NCBI GenBank assembly: GCA_023897205.1
Contig: JAHWDD010000001.1
Coordinates: forward strand, 2,542,001-2,606,000
Reading direction: 5' to 3'
DNA length: 64,000 nucleotides
Source: Exophiala sp. HKRS030
Taxonomy: Eukaryota; Ascomycota; Eurotiomycetes; Chaetothyriales; Herpotrichiellaceae
Part shown: one piece after another, positions 48,087 to 59,112 of the stretch
Position numbering within the stretch: position 1 is the stretch's first letter
Layout: every line of letters starts with the position of its first letter
Translations under genes and position numbers: made by a program
Notes under the pieces: generated by a model
The model's database searches: none
Told to the model about the DNA's origin: nothing
Seen by the model: only the letters and a program-made list of their open reading frames with translations

Positions 48087-49211
48087 TCATAGACGAGGTA
48101 CGGCTTCACCCTTCCCCATCATCGGAGCAAGGAACCTCCAATGCGCCTCTTTCTTCCAACCCTTCTCCTTCCACTGATTCGCCAGTTTCGGGAAATAGTC
48201 CAACACAGGATACAGAGAATCATCATGAGCATAGATGGTGAAAATGTCATCCTCACCGTCGAACTCGGCCAACTCGTCCGCCGACCTCTGCGATTCTGCC
48301 AGATCATGCTCTGGACCCGCAACCGTACAAAACGGTGTTGTGTATGACTTCGCCTTGCCACCATCGTCGCCTCTGACTCGGTGCATCGACGCGAATATCT
48401 CGCCGGGACACCCGCTGCCGTCATGTGCGAAGGGCCTGGCGTTGGGCGCTGGCGAGATGGATTGTGGAAGTGGTAATTTCTCCGTAGGTCGAAACACCAT
48501 GCACGAGTGGACGATGTCACCGCCCATGAAGATGAAAGTCGACTTGTCACCATCGGAGGTCGTCCGTGCCAACGCAGAAAGATGGCCGACCGTATGGCCC
48601 GGGGTGCTGAGGAGATAGAAACTGCCGTCGTCGAAGTAGTCGTAGGACAGGAACTTGCCGATCGTGGCAGCCTGGTGATCGATGTCGGCAAACTCCAACT
48701 CCACTGTACCTCGTCCCTCGTACAGATCCGACGTGATTTCATATGCCTTAGCATCCCTAGGGTATCCAGGGTAATAAGCTTTCTTGAAGCCCGGACCGAC
48801 GACCAGGCGCGTCGTCGCGGGGAACTTGGTCGTGTCCCCGGTATGGTCGAAGTGATGGTGGCTGAGGATTATGGAGTCGATCTCAGCGGGTGACACGCCG
48901 CCTTCGGCCAGGATGTCTGCCACGTCCTTGTCGACTTTGATCTTCATGCCGATATGCTTGAGCGCCTTGCGGAGATGCGGGCTGAGATGTGTTTCGTAGT
49001 TCTTGCGCAGACCCAAGTCGAATAACAGCCGTTGGTCGGAGCGTTCGTGGTAGATATAGAATGCGTATGAGGGGCCGCCGTTGAGTTCGAAGCCGGGGTA
49101 CAATGGGTCCATCGACCATGTGTACGCCATGTTGGATGTCCATGTTGTGGTATCGATGACTGATACTTGGACTGTCGAGGATGATTTGGGGATAATGATC
49201 TTGCGAGGCAT
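48087..49211 (-). CDS. metallo-beta-lactamase-fold hydrolase, AHL-lactonase (AttM/AiiA)-like
   Basis: Single-exon, 374-residue zinc hydrolase. The zinc motif H-x-H-x-D-H is present as S-H-H-H-F-D-H-T-G at about residues 118-126. A later S-T-P-G-H-T-V-G-H supplies the third His, followed by the bridging Asp in M-G-G-D-I-V-H. The late His near the C-terminus is in Y-A-H-D-D-S-L. This order and spacing fit the lactonase branch (AttM, AiiA, AhlD), where enzymes open homoserine-lactone or other lactone rings. There is no signal peptide, so it is likely cytosolic. ATG at 49211 in a purine-free context; complete, no break. Fungal lactonase-like proteins can also act on mycotoxin or gamma-butyro-lactones, so substrate is open. 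Confidence 0.88.
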   Translation of the reverse strand: MPRKIIIPKSSSTVQVSVIDTTTWTSNMAYTWSMDPLYPGFELNGGPSYAFYIYHERSDQRLLFDLGLRKNYETHLSPHLRKALKHIGMKIKVDKDVADILAEGGVSPAEIDSIILSHHHFDHTGDTTKFPATTRLVVGPGFKKAYYPGYPRDAKAYEITSDLYEGRGTVELEFADIDHQAATIGKFLSYDYFDDGSFYLLSTPGHTVGHLSALARTTSDGDKSTFIFMGGDIVHSCMVFRPTEKLPLPQSISPAPNARPFAHDGSGCPGEIFASMHRVRGDDGGKAKSYTTPFCTVAGPEHDLAESQRSADELAEFDGEDDIFTIYAHDDSLYPVLDYFPKLANQWKEKGWKKEAHWRFLAPMMGKGEAVPRL

Positions 49212-50324
49212 GGTAACTTCCTCCTAGTTGACCTGAAAACGATATCTTGTCATGGAAATAGTCTGTCAAACACTATGCATGAGGTCAATGACTTAGAAGA
49301 AGTTGTAGGCCGTTGAGAATGTTATCGGCTCAAACATTTGATCAATTAATGCTGTCTTTACGCATCAATGCTCAATCCTGTCGAGGATCTCTTCTGCGCT
49401 TATGAATCCATCTAGGAAGTTCGAATAGCTTATCATACCTCACAAACACCAGGCTGTCAATACGCTCGCGTGCGCTAACGTCAGCTATGCCTGGAGCCTG
49501 AGGAGGAGGGTATGATCGTCCTCGTATCCGGGATCTCGAGACGAGTTTTCTGCTCAAACCTACTGGACATGACCTCACCCCCGACAAATGCGAAGCAGAT
49601 TCCAACGAAGCTTGACCCTATCTATGACCCCGCTTCCTCGGCAGTGGATGAGTCATCATAACGTTTCAACACTAGTTATAGTAGTTGCTTGGTTGAAACT
49701 CTGGACGAACAGATCGTCTTTTCGATGCAAGCTTCTGAGATGTCCACATGTAACCTGGTGAGTGTTAGGGAACGCCGAAAAGGAGAGACTCAATTCGGGA
49801 AAAGTTGTCCCTGGTTTTAATTTCTATAGTAGAAAGTGACATATCTATGATATCTGCCTGAGGCGCTCTGCGTGGGCAGACTAGTAGACTGACAGCATTC
49901 TCAGATATTTCTTGCTCGTCTTGTTATATAGCCCAGGGTTCTTCCCGTATATAATGACAAAAGGTGAATCAACCTGACCGCATTCCTAGGCAGTTCCTGG
50001 CATTGGCAGTGGTAGTATATGGCTCATCTGTTCTCGGCGGATATAGCGAGAAGAAGTGAACCATCTTTACCACATCCATTTAGCCCAGATATTCATACCA
50101 TCCATCGATGGATCAAGTCGTCGAAGTAATTGATTCCATGATCTTCGATCTCCCATATCCCGTCCATTTCATATCATATGCCGTGCCACGGGCTTCCATT
50201 ATCTCATTTCGCTTGAACCCCATAGAAAGCCATGCATGTCATCTCGAAAGGTAAACCCTATCTCACATATCATTACCTTTCTTATCTCATCTCATGGACC
50301 TACCCTCTATCGCTGTACCTGAAA
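49212..50324. other. 1.1-kb intergenic region, no gene seen
   Basis: Upstream of the lactonase-like gene and downstream of the F-box gene. Nothing recognisable. Confidence 0.5.
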
Positions 50325-51935
50325 TCAAAGACGCTCGTCAAACAAATCGCCCAATCCATCCATCCAAGCATCACCAAAGACATTTGCCGCAGCATCGGGA
50401 TCACGACGACGGCTCGACGTGGTTCTGGAACGAGATACACGCCTCTTCGCGTGTCTGGCGTCATAGTCATCGTGGCAACCCCGACACCACCGCTCGCGGG
50501 GTAAAGGTCGCTCATAAGCCAGACCAAGAATGTAGGTTCGTCGTGGACAATTGGGAACCCAACAGCTGGAGCATCTTGCGACACGACGATTCTCTGGGAG
50601 TGGGATCTGGTCGATAGCGCGCCATGGTCGTGAATCAGAACGGGATCTGAGTGGATTCAACGTGTGAATTGAGGTGTCCTTGGTGACCTCGTGCTGCGTC
50701 TTAGATTCAGTCCACTCCAATAATGCAGCAAGCCTGTCAGTGACACCGCCTTCCCAGTTCCAATCAGACAGACCAAGGTCAACGTTGTACCATCTACGAC
50801 GACCTCTAGTGCCTCCGGTTCGTTCTCTGTTGGCGACGCGTTTTCTGCGCCTTCCTTCCTTGCGTACTTTCCACGTCTCTACCACATCAATGGCTTTCCG
50901 CTTCCATCCTAGGTACTTGTCAAGGTCTTCCTCACGACGCCTCTTTTCCTCAAGCTCGAAGCAATCTGCACACCCCCACCACAACTCAAAGGTTCCACTG
51001 CCGCAGCAGGAACATACACCCACCTCACGATCGGGGTTTAGCAGGCTGCCGCCCTCGACAACCCACCTCTTGATTCTCTTGGCGCGTGACGACTTTCTCA
51101 CCGTGTCGCTCTTTTTGACCCAGTTCTCCTTCCACCATTGACCCTCGACATCACGATAGCGACGCATACAATCCTTACACATGCGATCGTGGGCAAAGCG
51201 AGCTCCAAGACCAGTGCCTTTGTTGCTCATACGTTCGACGAAATCCCACAGAGGTTTGGTCTCCAGACATCCGTAACACCGTAGTTCCTTGGCGGGACGT
51301 TCTATTAGTCGAAAGTCGAATGCGTAGTACAATAAATCCCACAAATGGCCGAGACGCTGTCGCGGATACATGGAGCGATATGATTTGAATTGTTGAACTT
51401 CGGATTGAAGTGATTCCTTAATAATGCCTGTACGGATGCGTCGGATCAACTGTGGGTTGAAGAGGGTGTGCATGGTGTGACAGGTTTGTCGAAGCGCGAG
51501 AATGGTATCAAAATCTAGATACTTTGTGGCGAGTATGTAATGCAAATCATGGGGCATGACGGTCAAAAAGGGACTTGATTGGTGTTGAGATTGTCGACGA
51601 GGCTGGAGTGACATGTGTGAAATGGGCATATCACATCTCAAAAGATATAAGGGAGAAGTGGGGTTTGTGGTGTTTAGGCGAGGCTTGGGAGTATGTGTGC
51701 GCGAGAGTGATTCTGATGCTTGATCTGAGGCGTCGACCTGTGAGGTGGCAGGGGCAGCAGCAACAGCGACGGAAGCCTTGGATTCGACATGTCGTGTTGT
51801 TGGAGTGTAAGTGGCGGTGTCGGAGGTTGTCAAGTTTGAACGGGACCAATCGTCACTCAGACGGAGGCGTGATGATGATTTTGATGCCAGATGAGTAAAT
51901 TGATGTGGTTGTTCGAGTTGATTGTTATTGACCAT
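50325..51935 (-). CDS. F-box-like protein with multiple CxxC zinc-binding pairs
   Basis: 536 residues, single exon. The first about 120 residues are Ser/Thr/Gln-rich. An F-box-like helix set (M-P-H-D-L-H-Y-I-L, then F-D-T-I-L-A-L-R-Q-T-C-H) lies near residues 126-165, suggesting a Skp1-Cullin adaptor. Then come cysteine pairs: C-Y-G-C and C-K-D-C; C-S-C-C and C-A-D-C; and near the C-terminus C-S-S-C, C-R-G-C and others, consistent with two or three zinc sites. A basic Arg/Lys-rich block is between sets two and three, and an R-R-x-S-R-S-R-T-T-S-S-R-R-R run is near the end. The ATG at 51935 is the first in frame; initiation further in (for example near residue 102 or 126) is possible. The target is unknown. 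This type of F-box/cysteine protein is common in Pezizomycotina. Confidence 0.78.
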   Translation of the reverse strand: MVNNNQLEQPHQFTHLASKSSSRLRLSDDWSRSNLTTSDTATYTPTTRHVESKASVAVAAAPATSQVDASDQASESLSRTHTPKPRLNTTNPTSPLYLLRCDMPISHMSLQPRRQSQHQSSPFLTVMPHDLHYILATKYLDFDTILALRQTCHTMHTLFNPQLIRRIRTGIIKESLQSEVQQFKSYRSMYPRQRLGHLWDLLYYAFDFRLIERPAKELRCYGCLETKPLWDFVERMSNKGTGLGARFAHDRMCKDCMRRYRDVEGQWWKENWVKKSDTVRKSSRAKRIKRWVVEGGSLLNPDREVGVCSCCGSGTFELWWGCADCFELEEKRRREEDLDKYLGWKRKAIDVVETWKVRKEGRRRKRVANRERTGGTRGRRRWYNVDLGLSDWNWEGGVTDRLAALLEWTESKTQHEVTKDTSIHTLNPLRSRSDSRPWRAIDQIPLPENRRVARCSSCWVPNCPRRTYILGLAYERPLPRERWCRGCHDDYDARHAKRRVSRSRTTSSRRRDPDAAANVFGDAWMDGLGDLFDERL

Positions 51936-53894
51936 GGCGGCGCTGGGAGTAGACGTCGTTTTATGCGTCTGCTTTGGAATGGCGGGGTGATGGGATGGGA
52001 TGGGAGTAAGAAGCCAAGTGGAATTGGTAAGAGACTAGTCAACTGAGATGCTCCCTGAGGTGAAGCCGTCAAGCTAGGATCAATTATTGTGCATTTGAGA
52101 TGATATTGATGTCGATGTCGATGTCGACGTTAAGGTTGACGTTGACGTTGACGTCGACAATCTTGTTGATTGATGGCTTTGGGATGTTTCTTGGGAAGGA
52201 AGGAACGATGCTTGTTGCCTGTTGCTGTCACTTGCCTCAAGTCACGAGTCAAGTAGGTAGCTTAAAGCCCCTACTACGTACTAATTGAGTACCTAGATAG
52301 GTAGGTACCTAACAGTCAAATACTTGGTTAAGACAAGATACGCTGTAACTTGTCAAGAAGATAGCAGGTAGCAGGAAGTCGGTCCGAGGTAGGCAAGCTG
52401 TGGTCAGGCTGCACACGTACAAGGCAATCAATGGCATCGGGAGTTGTAGTTAGATTCCCAGTAAGCCAATTCCGGGCTTTGATCAGGCGGTAAGGGAGTT
52501 GGACGGAGGGGTTGTTATTTCCAAATCCCTAGTGACCAACCAGGCAACTCAATGCAGGAATTCGTAGCTCGTGATGTTATCGGTAGTTTGATGATGAGAA
52601 AAGGTTGAAGGTTAGTTCCGTGTGGAGTCGTGCAAAGACGTGGAGCGAGTCGTAATGGTTTCGTCTTGAGGATGCGGATCTCAATGTGAAGTCTGGAGTT
52701 CTAGGTCGTAAGGTCGTAAGTTCTAACTACCTACTAGGTCGTTAGTACTCCGTAGGCATCTCCGTACTCAGGTAACCACTAGTGACTCAACTTAGTAGTT
52801 ACTACGGAGTAGGTCAAGGCAGTGACCAAGTATCAGGTAAATACCCACTGGGCCATGTTATAGCTAGTTAGTCTTACGTAGTTGGTACCTGTCGACTTAT
52901 CAGTACGAGGTCTGAGTTGGCTGTTGAGACAACGTCTGCCGCAAGGATGTTTGTGAAAGTGCGACTGTTCTTGTGACTTGATTCGTGTGCTCCGGTCTAA
53001 GTTCTGTGGTTCGTGCACGAGACCTCGTGATCATCGACAGTTGACCATTGACCACCGACCACCGAGCAGGGATCTCCCAGTCAACTGTGACCAAGGCTGA
53101 GATGGCTGACAATAGGGCTGTGATGAGGTGTGATGGGGCCATTAGGCTCCTACCTTAACTGCACACTCTGTAACTTGCCAGTATTAGAGGACGAGTAGGA
53201 TCCCAGCGACTGAGGTTGGTTTCACTTGTGAACTTGACCTAAACCTAAAGCAGTTAGTAACTACAGCCTCAGGCTCTACGGAGTACAGCACATGGTCAAG
53301 TAACCCACCTGTTTCACATGCGTAACAAATACATACCACCTACAGAGAGGGGCACTGGAGGGGATACTTTAGGTGCAGGAGCCATACTCCAAAGACATAT
53401 CTGCCTACCTAAGGAGGTGAAACAGGTACCTACAGGCTTCTAGGCCCGTGTTGGGCTCCAGGCACCCAAGTCTCTCGCCTTGCGGCACATGATGGCTTTA
53501 GGTTGATATAAACAGGCACGTGAGTCTCACCTCCTTCATCAATATACCTCTGATTCTAACTGGGGCTCTACATACAAGATACCTACAGGCTGCAGCACAA
53601 CCGAAGGGCAGATTCATCAGGAAGACTCAAAGCTCTTGGTACCTTACTACCAGGTATTGACCCCATCTTCGTTTGCTTCCTCTTCTACATTCAGAGTACA
53701 AGTACACCGACCACGCTACACCCTACTGTCTGTCTAATCCGTCTATGGCCTTAATCATGACAAGCTCATGACAATCGATACATCGGCCGAACAATCACTT
53801 CTGTCGTCTTCCGCCTGTTTACCCTTAACCAACAAACAGCCTTTGATTTCCAACCAATTCATCAATCATGTTGAAAGACAGCTGAAGGCACCGG
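51936..53894. other. 1.96-kb intergenic region, no gene seen
   Basis: Contains a GATGTC/GACGTT microsatellite near 52099-52160 and TACTCCGTA words at about 52746, 52803 and 53277. Many GTAGGTACC-like words. The part next to 51935 is the promoter of the F-box gene. Confidence 0.5.
52099..52160. repeat. hexamer microsatellite GATGTC / GACGTT
   Basis: About ten imperfect six-base units, alternating T/C at two positions, visible by eye in intergenic DNA upstream of the F-box gene. Confidence 0.85.
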
Positions 53895-55526
53895 CTAGAT
53901 CATCGACATGAGTGAGTTTTGAGCATAAGCCTGTCGTAGAAATCACATTAGTTCAGACTCGAAAGGCCATCCCCAGGAAATCCCTTCAACTTACCATAGG
54001 CTTGATGTCGGGATGTGGTACTGCATCGAATTTGTGATATTCGAGCTTCAATTCGGGCCCGATATTGATATACGCCCCTTTGTTCTCTGTCGAGTCGCAG
54101 TACTTTGGTGCCGAGAAAACTGATATCCGTCAGTCCATCCTTCTCCACCATCCGTGCGCAAATCCGCATTTGAGAATTGACTGACCTGTAATGCACCGTC
54201 CGTCGTGCTCCACCTCATAACCTTCCATCCTCACTTCGTGACTTCGAATGACAGCTTCTAGACCGTTGTTCTCACAGAACCGCTTGGTCACGTCCGGTCC
54301 AAATTGTAGTCCGACTCCTCTCTTGCTCGGTCCTCGTCCAGGCTGTGGTTGAGGGTCTGTCCACAGCATTTCCATCATCAACCCCTGCTGTCCTGGCTGC
54401 CGTTGAACATGACGGTCCAATTTGCGGATGTCATCCAACGTAGTCTTGTCGTCTGAGAACAATCCTCCGTGCAACACCAAATATTTCTTCCCGATCAACG
54501 TCGCCAGCGGAAGCGCCGAGAATGATTCAGAGAACAACTTGAATGTCTTCTCGTTATATTTGGCCTTGCACTCACCTTCGAATCCATATACTCGATTCAT
54601 GTCATCTGTCTCGTGGTTGCCTCGGTTCAAGAAGAACTGTTTTGGCCGCAGCCATTTATAGGCATACAGGAGTAGTGCAATCTCAGTCGACCAAGATCCT
54701 CGGTCCACAAAATCTCCATTGAACAGATATGCGTGGTCCTCCGAAGGATATCCGTTCAGTCTGAAGATCTCGAGCAGGTCGAAATACTGCCCGTGGGTAT
54801 CTCCACAAACCGTCAACTTCGTCTTCTCGGCGACCTCTGCCTCCACCATGGTCGGCTCGGCGTAGACAATATCCCGAACTGCCTTGATGATCTGAAACAC
54901 ATACTTCTTGTGTATCCTCTTCCCATTTTTGAATCGGACAATCATGTCATCGATGAAGTCTTGTGTCATGCTATCTTTTAATCGCACCCCATCATAACTT
55001 GCATCTACCTCGATCGAGTCGACATCGAGTCCCTCAAACGCCGAAGGCGGATCACTGACTTCGATCGCCTTGAGGAACTGTATTTTCTTGACCAACTTCT
55101 CACATTCGCTCAGTCTCAATTTGGCCTCTTTGTTGTTGGGCTCTTTTCTGACAACCGTTTTGAAATCTCTAAGAGCCTCCTGGGAATTTAGGATCGCTGT
55201 GTTCGCAAGCGCTCGTCTATAATAAGCCTGTGAAACATGTCAGACAGACCGCATGCCTTTCTAAAATCATTCATCCTTCCTACCTTGACGTAACCCGGAT
55301 CGAGCTCGATGGCCTTCGTAGCATCGGCAATAGAATACCCGTAAGCCTCCAGCTTCAGATTCGCCTGCGCCCGATTACAGAAGAACGAAGGTTCTTTGTC
55401 ATATTTCTCGATCGCTTTTGTGTAGTACTCAACCGCGGTGGGCCAGTCGTGTGCCGCGAATGCAGTGTTGCCTTTATTCTTGAGAGCAATGGCTGCTGCT
55501 TTCTCGGATGACTCTGTCGATGCCAT
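53895..55526 (-). CDS. PPT1: serine/threonine protein phosphatase 5 (PP5/Ppt1)
   Basis: TPR-containing PPP-family phosphatase that associates with Hsp90 and dephosphorylates Hsp90/client proteins. Exons are 55526-55284, 55227-54186, 54119-53995 and 53930-53895; introns are 56, 66 and 64 nt. The spliced frame is 481 residues, normal for PP5. Three TPR units occupy about residues 10-125, a linker follows, then the catalytic core with G-D-T-H-G-Q, G-D-F-V-D-R-G-S, R-G-N-H-E and the late H-G-G, which together give the two-metal site. The last 12-codon exon supplies the C-terminal end expected after K-P-M-A-Y. ATG at 55526 (GCCATGG context). No frame break. It is divergent from SPT4. Confidence 0.96.
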
Positions 55527-56151
55527 GGCCGGTCAAACGGGTTGTTGTCCAGTAGAGAGAAGGTCAAGGAAAGGCAAAAGGGCTCCAATCAAGTGCTACC
55601 GTGACATAACGAAGAAAAGGACGTCGCAAGGCTGAACAAAGTCGAGTCTCGAGTCTCGAGTCGCGAATGTGGCGATAATAGTAAATCAGTGCTGGTGTTG
55701 CTATTCAGTGTCAGACTGTGTATGATGATTACTCGAGTGCTAGTAGCTTCCAGCGACTATCCTTGCACTTCTAAGTGAATATGGAACGGTAGAATCTGGT
55801 CTAGCATGGAAAAGAGGCGAACCACTGGTCAGTCGCCGCTATCGTGAACGGAGAACCACAGATCTTTTTGCCTGCGCCGCCAAGGCTGGTCGACGGAGCC
55901 AAGTTTGAGACGCTCACAAGGACACAAGGGCTACAATTGCCTGCGGATTCATCCAGTCCCAATTTGTCTCTAGCTGCCGATCTGCCGAAACCTTAAATTG
56001 GCAGAGATATTCTGATTCTGCTGCCTTTCGAATCTTGAGATTTGTTCCTGCGCATCCACACCTCCTCCGCAATTCCCAAACGTTGCAAACTACAACTCGC
56101 TCCCATCCACACCGTCCGCACCGTATACCATCCTCCTCGCAGTCTGCAAAC
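55527..56151. promoter_or_regulatory. divergent promoter region PPT1 / SPT4
   Basis: 625 bases between divergent starts. A CGAGTCT three-copy tandem lies near 55643-55664. No further signal assigned. Confidence 0.5.
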
Positions 56152-56592
56152 ATGACTTCCGCTCTTGGCCGCAATGCCCGCGCATGTATGGTCTGCTCAC
56201 TCGTGCAATCCTACAATGTACGTTGCCTACCCCTCTTCCTCTTCTCATTCCCTCCCTTCCCTGCTGGCTTCCTACAGATTTCTAACGATATCCAACATTA
56301 GGACTTCTTCAAGCAAGGCTGCCCCAATTGCGAATCGATCCTGGCTCTCAAAGGCTCTCAAGATGCCATTTCTGAATGCACCTCGCAAGTCTTTGAAGGC
56401 TTGATTTGTCTCGGAGAACCCAAACAGTCGTGGGTCGCCAAATGGCAGAGATTGACCGAATACGTCGCCGGCGTTTATGCCACTAAGGTGGTAGGTCAAT
56501 TGCCCAGGGAAATTCTGGAGTCCTTGGAGGACAACGGTATTAAGTATATACCAAGAGATGGGAGCTCCCTGGAGGATGACGTTGCAGCTTAA
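56152..56592 (+). CDS. SPT4: Spt4, transcription elongation factor (DSIF subunit)
   Basis: Small zinc-finger partner of Spt5 in the DSIF complex on RNA polymerase II. Exons are 56152-56217 and 56302-56592, separated by an 84-nt intron (GTACGT...CATTAG), giving 118 residues. The four zinc cysteines are the C-M-V-C pair in exon 1 and the C-P-N-C pair at the start of exon 2, so splicing is needed to assemble the finger. The S-x-x-F-E-G-L-I-C and V-A-K-W-Q-R segments and the G-V-Y-A-x-K-V-x-G-Q-L-P tail are typical. ATG at 56152 follows AAAC. Complete, no break. Confidence 0.96.
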
Positions 56593-56929
56593 GGACTGAA
56601 CGATTGGTATTTACGCTGGGATGAATGATCACATTACCGAATAAGAGCACGAGATAACCGACCGGAAGACCAAGGTTTACAAGAGTCATGGACAATATGT
56701 TAATATGTTTTATTATGTTCAATATTGTCCTTAACTGGGTCAATCAGAGCATCCTGAACTCCAGGAGCAAATTGCTCAACTACCTCGGACTGAAGCCGGT
56801 ATACACAATCTGGGGTTATCCCATACCGACCCATTCAAGCGACCTCCACAATACAAGACATACCCGAGATCAATGTGTCCAACAACATGACCTCAAAGGC
56901 AAAGCATTAGCTTTTCTGTTTCAACCATG
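56593..56929. other. short convergent 3' region SPT4 / GABA transaminase
   Basis: About 340 bases between two convergent stops. AT-rich 3'UTR-like sequence with no gene. Confidence 0.6.
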
Positions 56930-58500
56930 TTACACTGATTTCGCCAACTTCTCAAATGCTTCAAGTAGAATATCTGCATGATGCTTCTGGAAGATCAACA
57001 TGGGTCGCAATCTGACTGCAGAAGCGCCACTACCACCGATGTTGATGCCGAAGGTCTTGGCCTTGACCAAAAACTCATCCCTCTTGGGGTTATCAAAGGC
57101 AATAAAAGTTCCTTGACCCTTACCACGGAGATTCTGGAAGTGTTGGGGATATTTCTGGGCCAACCTTTGGATTCCAGCAAAGAGATAGTCTCCAACATTG
57201 GCTGTGTTCTCCACCAGATTAAGTCTTTCTATTTCTTGAATAATGGCACGGAACAGGATAGCTCGTGCTGGATCTCCCATCCAAGTGTTGAACTGACGAT
57301 AAGGCTTGTTTGGTCGGAGTTCAGGGTTTCCGAAATAGTAACCAGCAGTCTGAGCTTTCTTGGAAAAGGTCACCATGTCTGGAGGATCTTGCAAATTCCA
57401 ATGATCATGAGCCCAGAATTTTCCAGTAGCACCGACACCAGTCTGCACCTCGTCAACAATCAACAGAACATTATTACGACGGGTAATCTCTCGGAGACCT
57501 TGGAAGAATGCTGGACTGGCATGGTTATCACCACCTTCTGACTGGATCGGTTCGACGACAACCGCAGCCACTGGATTATGATAGTTCTTGATGAGCTCCT
57601 CAGTTTCGTCCAAGCATCGTTGTTCTTCTGCAGCATTTTCTGCCGCATATTGATCAAGCGGATACTTGAGAAGGGGGAAAGATGCTTGAGGCCAATCGAA
57701 CGCCGGGATGTCAAGTTTGTGGATGGGTTTACTGCGAGTCGTGGACAAACTGCCAAAGAGACGACCGTGGAAGGCGGTCTTAAAGGAGAGAATGGATAGT
57801 TCCGGAGATCCTGGTGTTTGATTCGTCATGGCAGAAGCTGTCTCCTCTTCGGTGAATTCCACATGAGCACCACCACGCTGCTGTTGACGCTTCCACATAA
57901 AAGCAGCCTTATAGGCGGTCTCATTGGCATCAGAACCAGCCATGGCGGTGAAGACTTGGTCTAAGCCCTTTGGTGCCACCCGTAACACCCCAGTCTCGAG
58001 AATAGATGCCCAGTCATGCTGAGGGAAATTACCCAATGCAGGTCGATTGATCAAAGCAGAAGCCATTTCCGGAGATTGTGCAGCCAATAACAAAGCAGGA
58101 TTGCTGTAACCGACTGGAATGGAAGCAATTTGTGCATAAACATCCAGGAGGACATTTCCATCTAGATCTGCAATGTAGTTGCCATAACTGTGTTGATAAT
58201 TTGCCATCATATTCAAACTTCGCGTGTCAAAGACTTTATGAAGCTCTTCAATTGCCTTCTTGCTCTTCGGCCCTGGAATTGGGGTGACTATTCTTGGGCC
58301 GACAGGTTCATCGGCGAAATATGGAGTCTCAGAAAGGTGTGTGTCATGGGAGGGGGATTGAACTGCGGCGGCAGCGGCATTTCGACTTTCGGTGGCACTT
58401 GCCAGTCTCCGAATAGGGTGGATCTGAACGAGGCTTTCACTGGTGTGGCAAGACGGCCCAGAGAGCGCAGACTGCTTGAAGCCCGAAGGAAAGTAGCCAT
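56930..58500 (-). CDS. 4-aminobutyrate aminotransferase (GABA-T, Uga1/GatA-like), one frame break
   Basis: PLP-dependent class-III aminotransferase converting GABA plus 2-oxoglutarate to succinate semialdehyde plus glutamate, in the GABA shunt. The first about 30 residues are Arg/Ser/Ala-rich with no acids, a likely mitochondrial presequence. The PLP site is clear: V-D-E-V-Q-T-G-V-G near residue 350 and the Schiff-base Lys region T-F-S-K-K-A-Q-T-A-G near residue 380. The N-M-M-A-N-Y-x-H-S-Y-G segment and the R-P-x-x-F-x-K-H-H-A-D end match the family. The frame shifts once near the G-run 58352-58356 (C-run on the coding strand). As printed the upstream frame stops at 58288, while the next frame carries the conserved continuation. 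Discounting the break, one exon of about 523 codons. I judge it one gene. Confidence 0.93.
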
Positions 58501-59112
58501 AGTGCCTGTTCCCAGTGTTGTGCGGGGGTGATTTCAGTAGAAGAGCGAGGCTGAAGGATGGGGATCTTCACACGCAGGCTCGACTCTGGCAAGAGTGTCT
58601 ACAAGAGTGTCTGGCGCAGTTGTTTGAGGAAGATGTATCGCGCGCTGGCAGATTGTCTTTTCAGTGAGAAAAGGGAAATGCAGAGTGTTAAGAAGTTTCA
58701 ACGGTGTGAATCGCAGACGAAGTGATATGAACCCGGGCCGGTGTGAATTCTAAGTTTCCAAAGGCAGTTGCGGAGAACAACGACATCTTCCCCACTTTCC
58801 CTGATTCCCTCTTTCCTATTTCAGGTTTAATCCGACAACAAGCTCAACTCAATTCCGGAAGGTGCAGCCGTTCTCATTATCAGAAGCCAAGTTCATTCGT
58901 CCTGGATTTCCCACTGTTCGTAGAAGTTTGTCTTCACAAAAATAGCGGTCTACCGATGGAGACAAGGGTTATAAAGCCCTTTAGATAGGAGCAGATTAGC
59001 TACCTGGTTCTACAGTATGTATACAACCTTGCAAGGCTCGATCGTGAGGGAAAAGTCCGTGTCTCGTACATGGAAGTGTATTCTCCAAATTCCTTTCCCT
59101 TCCTGAATACTT
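58501..59112. other. 0.6-kb intergenic region
   Basis: Promoter side of the GABA transaminase gene and 3' side of the small gene at 59113-59646. Nothing else recognised. Confidence 0.5.
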
